Of a stretch of 64,000 bases of DNA, positions 15,180 to 22,986 are shown piece by piece. The position numbers and the translations under genes were made by a program. Source of the stretch: RGIG995 sp045635765 (GTDB lineage Bacteria > Bacillota > Clostridia > Oscillospirales > UBA644); NCBI GenBank assembly GCA_045635765.1, contig JAZTWH010000026.1, positions 1 to 64,000 of the forward strand, given 5' to 3'. Position 1 is the first letter of the stretch. Every line of letters starts with the position of its first letter. The notes under the pieces are model-generated. The model was given only the letters and a program-made list of their open reading frames with translations. It was not told the DNA's origin and ran no database searches.

Positions 15180-17099
15180 ATGCCACCGACCCATTATGAA
15201 CATAAAAAAGTGGCTCCGCCCAAGAATTTAAAAGACCTGTTTCGGTACCTGAAAGAATTGTTCGGGGGATTTTTCACCCGGTTTTTTTACATAGTTTCTT
15301 TGGTGTGGTCCTCGGGAAAATGGATTCTCTTTTTGCTGTCCTTCGTAGCCCTGTTTCAGGGGGTTGCACCCATTGTCAATTCCTTAATCTCCAAAAATAT
15401 GCTGAATGAGCTGCAGATCTCCGCATCCCGGGGGCAAGCCTCCGTTTCGGACTTCTGGACCTCTCCCGTATTTTATTTTTTGCTCCTGTTTTTCTTCTTC
15501 CGCTTCCTGCAACAGGCGGTGGGCAGTCTGAACAGTGCCATGAATCATATCGCCGGAGAAAAGGTGGTCCAGCAGGTCAAACTGCGGATCATGAACAAAT
15601 CCAAGCAACTGGATTTGGCATCCTTCGACGACCCCGTGTTTTACGAACGGATGGAGAACGCCAATCGGGAGGCGGGGCATCGGCCCTTAAGTATTTTGTC
15701 TAATACTTTTGGCATTGTCAGCACGGTGATTGAATTGGTATCCTACCTGATCATTCTTTTCTCCGTTCCCGGGATGTGGTACGTCGCTCCGGTAATCGTG
15801 TTGCTTTCCGTTCCCTCCGCCGTCATCAATTATGTCTATCGGAAAAAGGTGTTTCAATATTACCGTTGGCGTTCCAAGGATCGGCGGCAGATGAATTATT
15901 ATGCCGATCTGTTGGTGGACAAGGATAAGGTAAAGGAGGTCCGCTTGTTCGGGCTTGCGGATAAGTTTATTTCCCGATATACCGCAGTGTTTTCTAATTA
16001 TTTCAAAGGATTTCGCCGATTAATCCTAAGCGAAAATTGGTTTCATATCGGGGTGGGAGCTCTGATCGTGGCCGTCAACTTCTTTTTCTACGCACAGATT
16101 GCCGTGAAGGTATTTACAGGGCAGATCATGATTGGGGATTATACCCTCTACACCACCGCCATCTTGGCCGTTTCCGGGGCGATTTCCTCGCTGATCAACG
16201 AATCCGCGGCGATTTATGAGGGGACGCTGTTTATTGACAACCTCATCGCTTTTATGAACGAGCCTCACTCCATTCGTCCCCGCACCGATACTCCCGTTTC
16301 CGTACCGCGGGGATGCGGACATCGGATCGAATTCTGCCACGTGTCCTTTTCTTATCCCGGCACCGAACGTAAGGTTTTGGACGATCTGAATTTTGTCCTG
16401 GAGCCGGGGAAGACCATGGTCCTCGTGGGGCTGAACGGAGCTGGAAAGACCACCCTGATCAAGCTCCTTACCCGCCTTTACGACCCCACGGAAGGCCAGA
16501 TTCTTTTGGACGGTGTGGACCTGAGAGATTACGACGTGGACCAGCTGTACCGTATGTTCGGCATTATTTTCCAGGATTTTGGGAAATATGCGGAAACGGT
16601 GGCAGAAAACGTACGATTCGGGGATCTTCACCGCAGGGCAGACCGGGACGCCGTGGAGGATGCGGTTTCTCAGGCCGCCGCTAAGGAGTTTGTGGACGCC
16701 CTGCCTCACGGAATGGATACACCCCTGATGCGAATTTTTGAGAAGGACGGCGTCGAGCTTTCCATTGGACAATGGCAAAAGCTGTCCATTGCCCGGGCCT
16801 TTTATTCCGATTCCGATGTGCTGATCTTAGACGAACCCACCGCCTCCCTCGACCCCTTGGCGGAGCAGGAGATTTTCTCTCAATTCGATCAGCTTCGAAA
16901 GGATAAGACAACCATCTTCGTCTCCCACCGTCTGTCCAGTGCCACTACGGCAGATACGGTTCTCGTACTGGAAAACGGTCGGGTAGAAGAAATGGGACCC
17001 CACGACCAACTCATGGCTCAAAAGGGAAAGTATTACCACCTTTTCACCACCCAGGCAGAACGCTATCTTTCGGAAGCCGCAAAAGAACCCCAGCAATAA
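15180..17099 (+). CDS. ABC exporter, fused permease and ATPase
   Basis: 639 residues: a type-1 exporter membrane domain (about 30-345, five to six helices) and a nucleotide-binding domain (about 375-620). The latter has Walker A VGLNGAGKTTL, Q-loop IIFQDFGKYAETVAENV, signature LSIGQWQKLSIARAF, Walker B VLILDEPTASLDP and switch His in FVSHRLS. It would work as a homodimer or with a partner outside the window. Sequences with LSIGQWQ and the DFGKY Q-loop resemble bacterial peptide/lipid exporters near lantibiotic or efflux loci, but no peptide precursor gene is seen here. Single-gene transcription unit with its own promoter and terminator; substrate unknown. Confidence 0.88.
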   Translation: MPPTHYEHKKVAPPKNLKDLFRYLKELFGGFFTRFFYIVSLVWSSGKWILFLLSFVALFQGVAPIVNSLISKNMLNELQISASRGQASVSDFWTSPVFYFLLLFFFFRFLQQAVGSLNSAMNHIAGEKVVQQVKLRIMNKSKQLDLASFDDPVFYERMENANREAGHRPLSILSNTFGIVSTVIELVSYLIILFSVPGMWYVAPVIVLLSVPSAVINYVYRKKVFQYYRWRSKDRRQMNYYADLLVDKDKVKEVRLFGLADKFISRYTAVFSNYFKGFRRLILSENWFHIGVGALIVAVNFFFYAQIAVKVFTGQIMIGDYTLYTTAILAVSGAISSLINESAAIYEGTLFIDNLIAFMNEPHSIRPRTDTPVSVPRGCGHRIEFCHVSFSYPGTERKVLDDLNFVLEPGKTMVLVGLNGAGKTTLIKLLTRLYDPTEGQILLDGVDLRDYDVDQLYRMFGIIFQDFGKYAETVAENVRFGDLHRRADRDAVEDAVSQAAAKEFVDALPHGMDTPLMRIFEKDGVELSIGQWQKLSIARAFYSDSDVLILDEPTASLDPLAEQEIFSQFDQLRKDKTTIFVSHRLSSATTADTVLVLENGRVEEMGPHDQLMAQKGKYYHLFTTQAERYLSEAAKEPQQ

Positions 17100-17108
17100 C
17101 GAATCCCC

Positions 17109-17145
17109 TCCTCCCCCTCCCGCTTGCGGGAAGGGGAGGTTTTTT
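17109..17145 (+). terminator. Intrinsic terminator after the ABC exporter
   Basis: Long GC stem CCTCCCC..TCCCGC / GCGGGA..GGGGAGG with a TT loop, followed by six Ts. Confidence 0.9.
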
Positions 17146-17175
17146 ATGGCAACTAATTTTGGAAAAAATTTAAGG

Positions 17176-17204
17176 TTGACAATACGAACGAAATGTGATA
17201 TAAT
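17176..17204 (+). promoter_or_regulatory. Consensus promoter TTGACA-17-TATAAT for a structured leader RNA
   Basis: -35 TTGACA at 17176-17181, 17-base spacer, -10 TATAAT at 17199-17204, with an A/T-rich upstream stretch. Start of transcription expected near 17211. Confidence 0.85.
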
Positions 17205-17210
17205 TACAAA

Positions 17211-17359
17211 TACGACACATCTTAATATTTTACGCCATATAGTGCATTTTACTTTGGTAAAAATGCATCCTCTGTTTCCGCACCTTATGGCGAAACGATG
17301 TGTCGCAGCATTCGAGGCTATGCATTTTTCAGTGCGTAGTTTCGGCTACGCACTTTTTT
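17211..17359 (+). ncRNA. Structured leader RNA / riboswitch-like element of unassigned class
   Basis: The expected 150-base transcript folds into nested pairings. P1 is CGACACATC (17213-17221) with GATGTGTCG (17297-17305). P2 is CGCCATA (17233-17239) with TATGGCG (17286-17292). P3 is TGCATTTTAC (17243-17252) with GTAAAAATGCA (17257-17267, one bulge). The 3' arm of P3, AAAAATGCAT (17259-17268), is also a perfect 10-base complement of ATGCATTTTT (17320-17329), just before a strong terminator hairpin (17332-17353 plus six Ts). Mutually exclusive pairing next to a terminator is the logic of a riboswitch or attenuator. I find no match to riboswitch consensus sequences I know (TPP, SAM, FMN, purine, glycine, c-di-GMP, ZTP, fluoride, T-box). 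It could instead be a free small RNA. Confidence 0.6.
17332..17359 (+). terminator. Intrinsic terminator inside the leader
   Basis: GTGCGTAG-TTTCGG-CTACGCAC stem and six Ts, ahead of the small gene at 17386, so transcription of that gene requires read-through. Confidence 0.9.
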
Positions 17360-17385
17360 ATGGGTTCAAATGGGGTGGATGCGAT

Positions 17386-17768
17386 ATGATCGTATATGAT
17401 GACGCATACGTGCAGGACTGTATGATGAGGTCTATGCCCTTTGCCAATCTCTCGATGCGATGGGGAAATGGAAAAAATCGGGGGAGAATTTTTCGTCTTT
17501 GACCGATCTTTTTTGTTACGATACGTCGGTGCTGTCCGAATGTTTCCACCCAGAGGCAAAGAAAAAATCCCGCCTTTCTGTCCCCATGGTTTTTTTTGCG
17601 TTAACGGAATTGGATTTGGATGACCCCTTCCGAAAACACGTGCAGACCCGGTTGTTTCACTATTTTGAGATGAGGGGGATGCAGTTGTTGTTGTCTCGGG
17701 ATCTCAGTATCAATTTTACAAAAATTTATTTGGACTATATTGAGGAAATGAAAAACTTTTTCGGTTGA
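17386..17768 (+). pseudogene. Small gene of unknown function, interrupted by a -1 frameshift
   Basis: From the ATG at 17386 (G-rich ribosome site GGGGTGG before it) the frame reads MIVYDDAYVQD and then degenerates. In the -1 frame from about 17418 a coherent protein continues (LYDEVYALCQSLDAMGKW) to the stop at 17766-17768, ending MKNFFG. Joining the frames gives about 127 residues. The upstream part of the second frame has no start before an ATG at 17460, which would give a 102-residue protein. I do not recognise the family. The C-terminal half is rich in Leu, Phe and charged residues with no motif. It lies downstream of the leader RNA and its terminator. A sequencing error, decay, or programmed frameshifting are all possible. 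Confidence 0.5.
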
Positions 17769-17773
17769 TAAAA

Positions 17774-17802
17774 GAAAGCCACGGGGAAGTCCCGTGGCTT
17801 TC
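17774..17802. terminator. Symmetric hairpin between convergent genes (1)
   Basis: GAAAGCCACGGG / CCCGTGGCTTTC perfect 12-bp stem. Works in either direction as a terminator stem; it has no long T-run of its own. Confidence 0.6.
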
Positions 17803-17805
17803 TGC

Positions 17806-17844
17806 AAAAGGAACCGGTTCGGGGACTCCGAATCGGTTCCTTTT
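17806..17844. terminator. Bidirectional intrinsic terminator between convergent genes (2)
   Basis: AAAAGGAACCG(G/A)TTC stem pairing with GAA(T/C)CGGTTCCTTTT, flanked by A-run and T-run. It ends three bases before the aldo/keto reductase stop codon, so it can serve both converging units. Confidence 0.85.
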
Positions 17845-17846
17845 CG

Positions 17847-18936
17847 TTATAGATTCATGGATTGTTTTGCGGCGGACAAAAGGCGGCGGATGGGCAGCTT
17901 TTGGGGGCATTGCTTTTCGCATTTTCCGCAACCGATGCAATCGGCCGGGGTGGGGTGGTCCTTGGCTAATGCCGTTCCGTACTGCCCTTGGTTGTAGGCG
18001 TCAAACCACTGGGGGATGGGGATTTGTTTGGGACAGTCGGCGATGCAGTATTCGCAACCGGTGCAGGAAACCGCCACCGATTTGTTGATGATATCCGCAC
18101 AACGGAACAGAAGGGTGGTTTCGTCTTCGGTGAGGGGCGAAATTTTATTGAAAAACTCCGTATTTTCCTCCAATTGATTGCAATCCGACATCCCGCTTAA
18201 CACCATAATGACGCCGGGGAGTGTGGCGGCGAATTGCAAGGCCCATTGGGCGGGGGATTTGTCCGGGTTTGCGGCTCGCAACAAGGCTTCCGCTTCCGGC
18301 GGAATATTGGCCAGGGCCCCACCCTTGACCGGTTCCATAATGATAATATCTTTCCCGTGCTTCCGGGCAACCTCGTAGCACAACCGGGATTGGACGGTGG
18401 GAGATTCCCAGTCCAGATAATTGATCTGCAGCTGCACGAATTCTACCTCGGGATGCTCCGTCAGGATTCGATCTAGGACCTCGGCGGAATCGTGGAAGGA
18501 AAAGCCGAATTTCCGCACCTTACCCTCGGCCTTTTTTTTGCATGACGAAGTCAAAGGCCCCCAGTCTCGTTGCGATCTCGTAAAGGGGGGTGCTGAGGCA
18601 GTGGAGCAAATAATAATCAAAGTACTCTACGCCGCACTTTTCTCGTTGCTCGTTGAAAATTCGCTCCATATCTTCGGCGGTTTCCAGCTTCATGGTGGGT
18701 AATTTGGTGGCCAGAAGATAGAAATCCCGGGGAATCCGGCTGGTCAGAACGGACTTGACCGCCCGTTCGCTTTCGTTGTTATGATACATATAAGCCGTAT
18801 CAAAATAAGTATAGCCCCGGTCCAAAAATCGGTCGGTCATCTCCCGAAACCCGTTCAGATCAATGGATTCCGGGCGTTCGGGGTCGGTTTTGGGGAGCCG
18901 CATCAGGCCGAATCCAAGCTTTTTCATCATATCCAT
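17847..18936 (-). pseudogene. Aldo/keto reductase with 4Fe-4S domain, split by a homopolymer frameshift
   Basis: Two overlapping minus-strand frames form one gene. The N-terminal part (from 18936, LGFGLMRLP, the catalytic-type Asp/Tyr in YTYFDTAYMYHN and the Lys in LATKLP) runs to GAFDFVMQKK. There an 8-A run (plus-strand Ts at 18532-18539) shifts the frame to a stop a few codons later. With seven As it reads on into the C-terminal part KKAEGKVRKFGFSFHDS to the end at 17847. The C-terminus has two ferredoxin-like clusters, CTGCEYCIADCP and CIGCGKCEKQCP. Together about 362 residues, the usual length of Fe-S aldo/keto reductases of anaerobes. Substrate unknown. It starts seven bases after murC. 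The extra A could be a sequencing error, phase variation, or a slippage site. Confidence 0.8.
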
Positions 18937-18942
18937 CTCCGT

Positions 18943-20367
18943 TTATTCTTCCGCAAGAAATATTTTTTCTCCGTATTTTTTGGTGGTCAGAATGGCGGCC
19001 TTGTTGATGTCGCCGCATCCCAAGGTAATGAACAGATCCCCCGGCCGGGCCAATTCCTTGATCCGATCGGCAATGTGCTCGAAATCCCTCATAAGCTCTG
19101 CGTTGTCCAGTCGGGCCACCACGTCTTCGGCGTAAATATTGTAATCGTCGTTGGTCTCCCGGGCGGGATAAATGGGGGGGATCAGCACCTTATCGACGGT
19201 GGAAAGAACCTCCACAAACTCATCCATCAGCATTTTCGTCCGGGAAAAGGTGTGGGGCTGATGAATTGCGATGATCCGCTGAAAGCCCAGGTCCCGTGCG
19301 GTTTTGAAGGTCACCCGATAGGCATCGGGGTGGTGTCCGTAATCATCGGCAATGACGGCACCGTTGATGGTGCAATGGTATTCAAAGCGTCGTCCGGCCC
19401 CGTTGTAGGTTCCCAGGCCCTGGACGATTTCCTTTTTGGAAAGACCCAAAACGTGCCCCGCCGCGGCGGAGGCCAGGGCGTTCAGGACGTTATGCCGTCC
19501 CGGAACGGACAATTTTACCGAACCGAAAAATTCCTTCTTTTCGTCGTTTTCGGGGTGATAATACAGGTCAAAGGCAGGAAGACCTTGGTTCAGGGTAATG
19601 TTTTCGGCCCGGAAGTGACCGCTGTTTAAGCCGAACAAAAGGACGTTGCCGGTGTAACCCTCCAGAACCCGTTTCACGTTTTCGTCTTCTGCGTTGGTGA
19701 CTAAGGTTCCTCCCGGCTTAAGATTGCTCAGGTAATTTCGGAAGGCAAGGATCACGTTGTCCAGGGTCTTGAAATATTCCATGTGGTCTTCGGCTATATT
19801 CAAAATAATGGAAACGTTGGAACGGAAGAACCGAAAGGATTCTTTAAATTCACAGCTTTCAAAGACGCACAGATCTTCTTTTTCGCTGAGACGGTAGGAG
19901 GCCCCGATCAGGTTCATGTGCCCTCCGATGATGGCGGCGGGGTCTTTTCCGGCGGAGAGAAGCAGTGCCGTGACCATGGACGAGGTGGTGGTTTTGCCGT
20001 GGGTTCCGGCAATTCCTACGGTGGTGTCGTAGCCGTCTAAGATCTCGCCCAAGAATTCTGCCCGGCGGTAAAGGGGGATGCACCGTTGTTCTGCCCGGAG
20101 CCGTTCCGGGTTTTCGGGGGAAATGGCGTCGGTCATAATTACGGCGTCGGGAGATTCTTGATCAATGTTTTCGGAGACCTGCCCAATCCGAACGGAGATC
20201 CCCAGGGCTTTCAGCTGCTCCGTTGCCTTGCTTGACTGCATATCCGAACCCGAAACGGTATAACCCCGTCGCAATGCAATCTGGGCAAGGGAACTCATGG
20301 AAGATCCCCCAATGCCCATAAAATGCAGTTTTTTTGCGGTTTGAAGGGTAGTTTTGATGTTGCTCAT
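18943..20367 (-). CDS. murC: UDP-N-acetylmuramate--L-alanine ligase
   Basis: 474 residues, standard MurC length. N-terminal Rossmann-like motif FMGIGGSSMSSLAQIAL (16-32), ATP-binding GIAGTHGKTTTSSMV (119-133), middle-domain ILNIAEDHMEYF with the Mg-binding His/Glu, and C-terminal AVIADDYGHHPDAYRVT, DDYGHHP being the MurC signature. It adds L-Ala to UDP-MurNAc, the first step of the peptide stem, in the cytoplasm. Transcribed with the upstream small membrane protein gene (21 bases away) and followed closely by the aldo/keto reductase. Confidence 0.97.
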   Translation of the reverse strand: MSNIKTTLQTAKKLHFMGIGGSSMSSLAQIALRRGYTVSGSDMQSSKATEQLKALGISVRIGQVSENIDQESPDAVIMTDAISPENPERLRAEQRCIPLYRRAEFLGEILDGYDTTVGIAGTHGKTTTSSMVTALLLSAGKDPAAIIGGHMNLIGASYRLSEKEDLCVFESCEFKESFRFFRSNVSIILNIAEDHMEYFKTLDNVILAFRNYLSNLKPGGTLVTNAEDENVKRVLEGYTGNVLLFGLNSGHFRAENITLNQGLPAFDLYYHPENDEKKEFFGSVKLSVPGRHNVLNALASAAAGHVLGLSKKEIVQGLGTYNGAGRRFEYHCTINGAVIADDYGHHPDAYRVTFKTARDLGFQRIIAIHQPHTFSRTKMLMDEFVEVLSTVDKVLIPPIYPARETNDDYNIYAEDVVARLDNAELMRDFEHIADRIKELARPGDLFITLGCGDINKAAILTTKKYGEKIFLAEE

Positions 20368-20388
20368 TGGTTTAAAACTCCCATAAAA

Positions 20389-21015
20389 TTATTTTTTTGC
20401 TCCCAAGGGACGCTCCTCCACCGGACCGGTGTATCCGGTGAGCATCGTCTGGCAGTCTTTCATGACGAACCACGCCGCGGCGACGGCCAACAGAGACAGG
20501 GGATAGCAGATCCAATGCCAGGAGAAGGGGAGAAGAATAAAGGTTGCTCCAATATGGCAAAGTCCCGAAATTCCGCACAGGACCATACCGATCTTGCAGA
20601 CGGTACAATGCAGTTTATGCTGATTTGTTTGCTCCCAATACCCCAACATGGCGAACAAGAGCCATCCCAGAAGGAAAACCGCAACGAAGAGCACCAGGTC
20701 GCCGAAAGAAGCCATCACGTAGGTCAGGCCGTCTAAGACCCAATGGATAAAAACCAGGTCCCCGTCCAAAACGTCCCCGAAGAAAACCTTGATTTGCCCC
20801 AGGAAAAACAAAAAGGAAACCAGAGTCATGACGGAAACGGCCGCGTACAGTCCGTTCATCCGCTTGCTGAACCGGCGTTTTTCCAGGGTAAACCAAAGGA
20901 TAAGATACCCGATAAAATCCGGTAAAATATCGACCCAAAGGATGTTGCCGTCGACTTTGTAGGTCATAGGGAAGGAAAGAACGGCCAGAATCAGGCCAAA
21001 TAGCATCAAATTCAT
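20389..21015 (-). CDS. Membrane protein of unknown function between rnc and murC
   Basis: 208 residues with about six hydrophobic segments, including an N-terminal one at about 2-16 and others near 29-45, 57-73, 83-100, 106-122 and 165-188. A positively charged EKRRFSKRMN segment follows the second segment, and the tail is polar. Not recognised. It sits in the cell-envelope/housekeeping run, 10 bases after rnc and 21 before murC, so it is co-transcribed with them. No enzyme motif is visible. Confidence 0.65.
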   Translation of the reverse strand: MNLMLFGLILAVLSFPMTYKVDGNILWVDILPDFIGYLILWFTLEKRRFSKRMNGLYAAVSVMTLVSFLFFLGQIKVFFGDVLDGDLVFIHWVLDGLTYVMASFGDLVLFVAVFLLGWLLFAMLGYWEQTNQHKLHCTVCKIGMVLCGISGLCHIGATFILLPFSWHWICYPLSLLAVAAAWFVMKDCQTMLTGYTGPVEERPLGAKK

Positions 21016-21025
21016 AAGTATCTCC

Positions 21026-21706
21026 TTACTGTTCCAGCCCCATGAGCTCCAGGGCCTGTTTTGCGGCCGCCTGCTCCGCCGTCTTTTTCGACCGTCCCCG
21101 GCCCTCGGAAATGCGGTTGCTGTTTAAGTACAGGTGGCAGACGAAGGTTTTTTCGTGCTCCGGGCCGAAATTGTCCGCGATGACGTATTTCAATACTTCT
21201 CCGGGATTTTTTTGAATTACTTCCTGCAGTACGGTCTTATAATCGTGCTGGCGGAAGTTCTCGCCTCCCCGAATCAGAAAGGGAAGAATGAAATTCCGAG
21301 CATGTTCATAGCCGCCGTCCAAATAGATGGCACCCAAGATCGCCTCTACAGCATCACAGAGGATGGAATTACGGTGTTCCGCCCCGGCCTGTTTTTCTCC
21401 CTTCCCCAACAAAAGGCTTTCCCCCAGGTTCAGTTCCCTGGCATAGGTGGAAAGGGCTTCCTCGCAGACCAGAAGGGCCTTGGTTTTGGTCAGATCTCCT
21501 TCATCCCCGGTCCGGGTATGATAAAGGTGATCGGAGCAGATAAGGGATAACACGGAGTCTCCCAAAAATTCCAGGCGTTCGTTACATTCCTCCGCATCCC
21601 GATGCTCGTTGAGATAGGAGGAATGGGTCAACGCCTTGCGTAACAGAGTCTTATCCTTAAAAACGTAACCGATCTTTTTTTCGGTTTGGGCAAACAGCTC
21701 AGTCAT
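21026..21706 (-). CDS. rnc: Ribonuclease III
   Basis: 226 residues. The catalytic signature NERLEFLGDSVLSLICS (about 42-58) holds the Glu and Asp metal ligands; the second metal-ligand pair is in CDAVEAILGAIYLDGG. The double-stranded RNA-binding domain (about 155-222) is visible as LQEVIQKNPGEVLKYV... GRGRSKKTAEQAAAKQAL. It processes rRNA precursors and degrades double-stranded RNA. The ATG overlaps the end of the acyl-carrier-like gene by eight bases; the plsX-acp-rnc order is typical of Firmicutes. Confidence 0.97.
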   Translation of the reverse strand: MTELFAQTEKKIGYVFKDKTLLRKALTHSSYLNEHRDAEECNERLEFLGDSVLSLICSDHLYHTRTGDEGDLTKTKALLVCEEALSTYARELNLGESLLLGKGEKQAGAEHRNSILCDAVEAILGAIYLDGGYEHARNFILPFLIRGGENFRQHDYKTVLQEVIQKNPGEVLKYVIADNFGPEHEKTFVCHLYLNSNRISEGRGRSKKTAEQAAAKQALELMGLEQ

Positions 21707-21938
21707 TGCGGTGTCCCTCGATATATGCGATCAGATCCCCGACGGTCACGATTTTTGCCCCCGCTTCCGGGTCTACAAAGACGTCAAATTCCTCTTCCAC
21801 CGCCATAAAGACCTCCGTCATGTCCAATTCGTCGGCATAAAGATCTTCGTCAAATTTTACGGCGGGAGAAATTTCTTCTTCCTCTGCGGAAAAAATATCG
21901 GCTAAGATGGGCTTCAGAATATTCAGGGTCTGAATCAT
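21699..21938 (-). CDS. Acyl carrier protein homologue lacking the phosphopantetheine serine
   Basis: 79 residues starting at the ATG at 21938, four bases after GAGAGG. Size, acidic character and position between plsX and rnc all match AcpP. In the family the helix-II motif is (A/T)DSL with the Ser that carries 4'-phosphopantetheine. Here the aligned residues read DEDLYADELDMTEVF, with codon GAA (Glu) where the Ser codon should be. The remaining fold residues (FDVFVDPEAGAKIVTVGDLIAYI) are conserved. It therefore cannot be charged in the normal way. It may be a regulatory or structural ACP-like protein, with another acpP elsewhere in the genome. The reading is unambiguous at the DNA level. Confidence 0.85.
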   Translation of the reverse strand: MIQTLNILKPILADIFSAEEEEISPAVKFDEDLYADELDMTEVFMAVEEEFDVFVDPEAGAKIVTVGDLIAYIEGHRND

Positions 21939-21946
21939 AATTCCTC

Positions 21947-22963
21947 TCACTTTCCCTCTTGATTGGCTTCGTATTGTGCTTTTAATTGCTGGGTAATGGT
22001 TTGAACAGCACCGGATTTTGCAAAGTTCGCGGCTTGGCGAATGGCGTTCTTGAAGGCCTTGGCGTTGGAGCTTCCGTGGGCTTTGACCACCGGCTTGCAG
22101 ACCCCCAAAAGGACGGCTCCTCCTTCTTCGGTGTAATCCAGCTTCCGCTTCATGACCCGCAATTGGGGCTTCAGAAGGGCGGCCAGAAGTTTGGAGAAAA
22201 AGGTCGCGGTGAGGGCATCCTTCATAATGCTCATCATAAACATGGCGGTTCCTTCCACCGTCTTCAGCAGGATGTTCCCTGCAAAGCCGTCGGCCACTAC
22301 CACGTCGCAGTTTCCGTCAAAAATGCCTCGGCCTTCTACATTCCCGATAAATTCAAAGGCGTTGTTTTCCTTCAGCAGAGCATGGGCCTTTTGATACAGC
22401 TCCGGCCCTTTACATTCCTCCGTGCCGTTGTTCAGCAGTCCCACCTTTGGCTGGTCGCAGAAGCCTGCATTTTTCATATATAGCGCACCCATGGTGCCGA
22501 ATTGGTCCAGATATTCGGGGGTGCAAACCTCGTTGGCTCCGCTGTCAATCAGCATGAAATGTCCGGTTTTGGAAGGAAACACGGGAGCAAATGCCGCCCG
22601 CTTCACGTTAGGGATCCGTTTGACGATCAAGGTTCCTCCCGCAAGAATGGCTCCGGAATTCCCCGCGGAGACGAAGGCGTCCCCTTCGCCCGCTTTCAAA
22701 AGATCGAAGGCCAGGCCCATGGAAGAATTCCGCTTCGCCTTCAAAACACAGCCCGCATCGTCCTCCATGGTGATCACTTCCTCCGCATTGCGGAATTCCA
22801 TATTATGATCGTCGATGTCGTGCTCGGTCATGATCTTTTTGAGCATGGCTTCGGGACCTGTGACGATGATTTTCACGCCCAGCTCTTCCACGGCCATAGC
22901 ACAGCCTTTCAGAATCTGCAGAGGGGCGTTATCGCCGCCCATGCCGTCTACGATGATGGTCAT
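21947..22963 (-). CDS. plsX: Phosphate acyltransferase PlsX
   Basis: 338 residues from the ATG at 22963 (MTIIVDGMGGDNAP, the family opening); a longer frame begins 33 bases upstream but lacks a ribosome site. Conserved blocks: SSMGLAFDLLKAGEGDAFVS, SAGNSGAILAG, NNGTEECKGPELYQKAH, NVEGRGIFDGNCDVVVADGFAGN and HGSSNAKAFKNAI. It makes acyl-phosphate from acyl-ACP for phospholipid synthesis. The next gene is the ACP homologue, whose missing Ser makes this partnership notable. Confidence 0.95.
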   Translation of the reverse strand: MTIIVDGMGGDNAPLQILKGCAMAVEELGVKIIVTGPEAMLKKIMTEHDIDDHNMEFRNAEEVITMEDDAGCVLKAKRNSSMGLAFDLLKAGEGDAFVSAGNSGAILAGGTLIVKRIPNVKRAAFAPVFPSKTGHFMLIDSGANEVCTPEYLDQFGTMGALYMKNAGFCDQPKVGLLNNGTEECKGPELYQKAHALLKENNAFEFIGNVEGRGIFDGNCDVVVADGFAGNILLKTVEGTAMFMMSIMKDALTATFFSKLLAALLKPQLRVMKRKLDYTEEGGAVLLGVCKPVVKAHGSSNAKAFKNAIRQAANFAKSGAVQTITQQLKAQYEANQEGK

Positions 22964-22986
22964 AGTGTATACCTTCCTTCCCAAAA

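Noticed and set aside
17146..17502. 118-codon frame running through the leader RNA
   Set aside because: Its start precedes the promoter and it crosses the terminator; only the part from 17386 may be coding.
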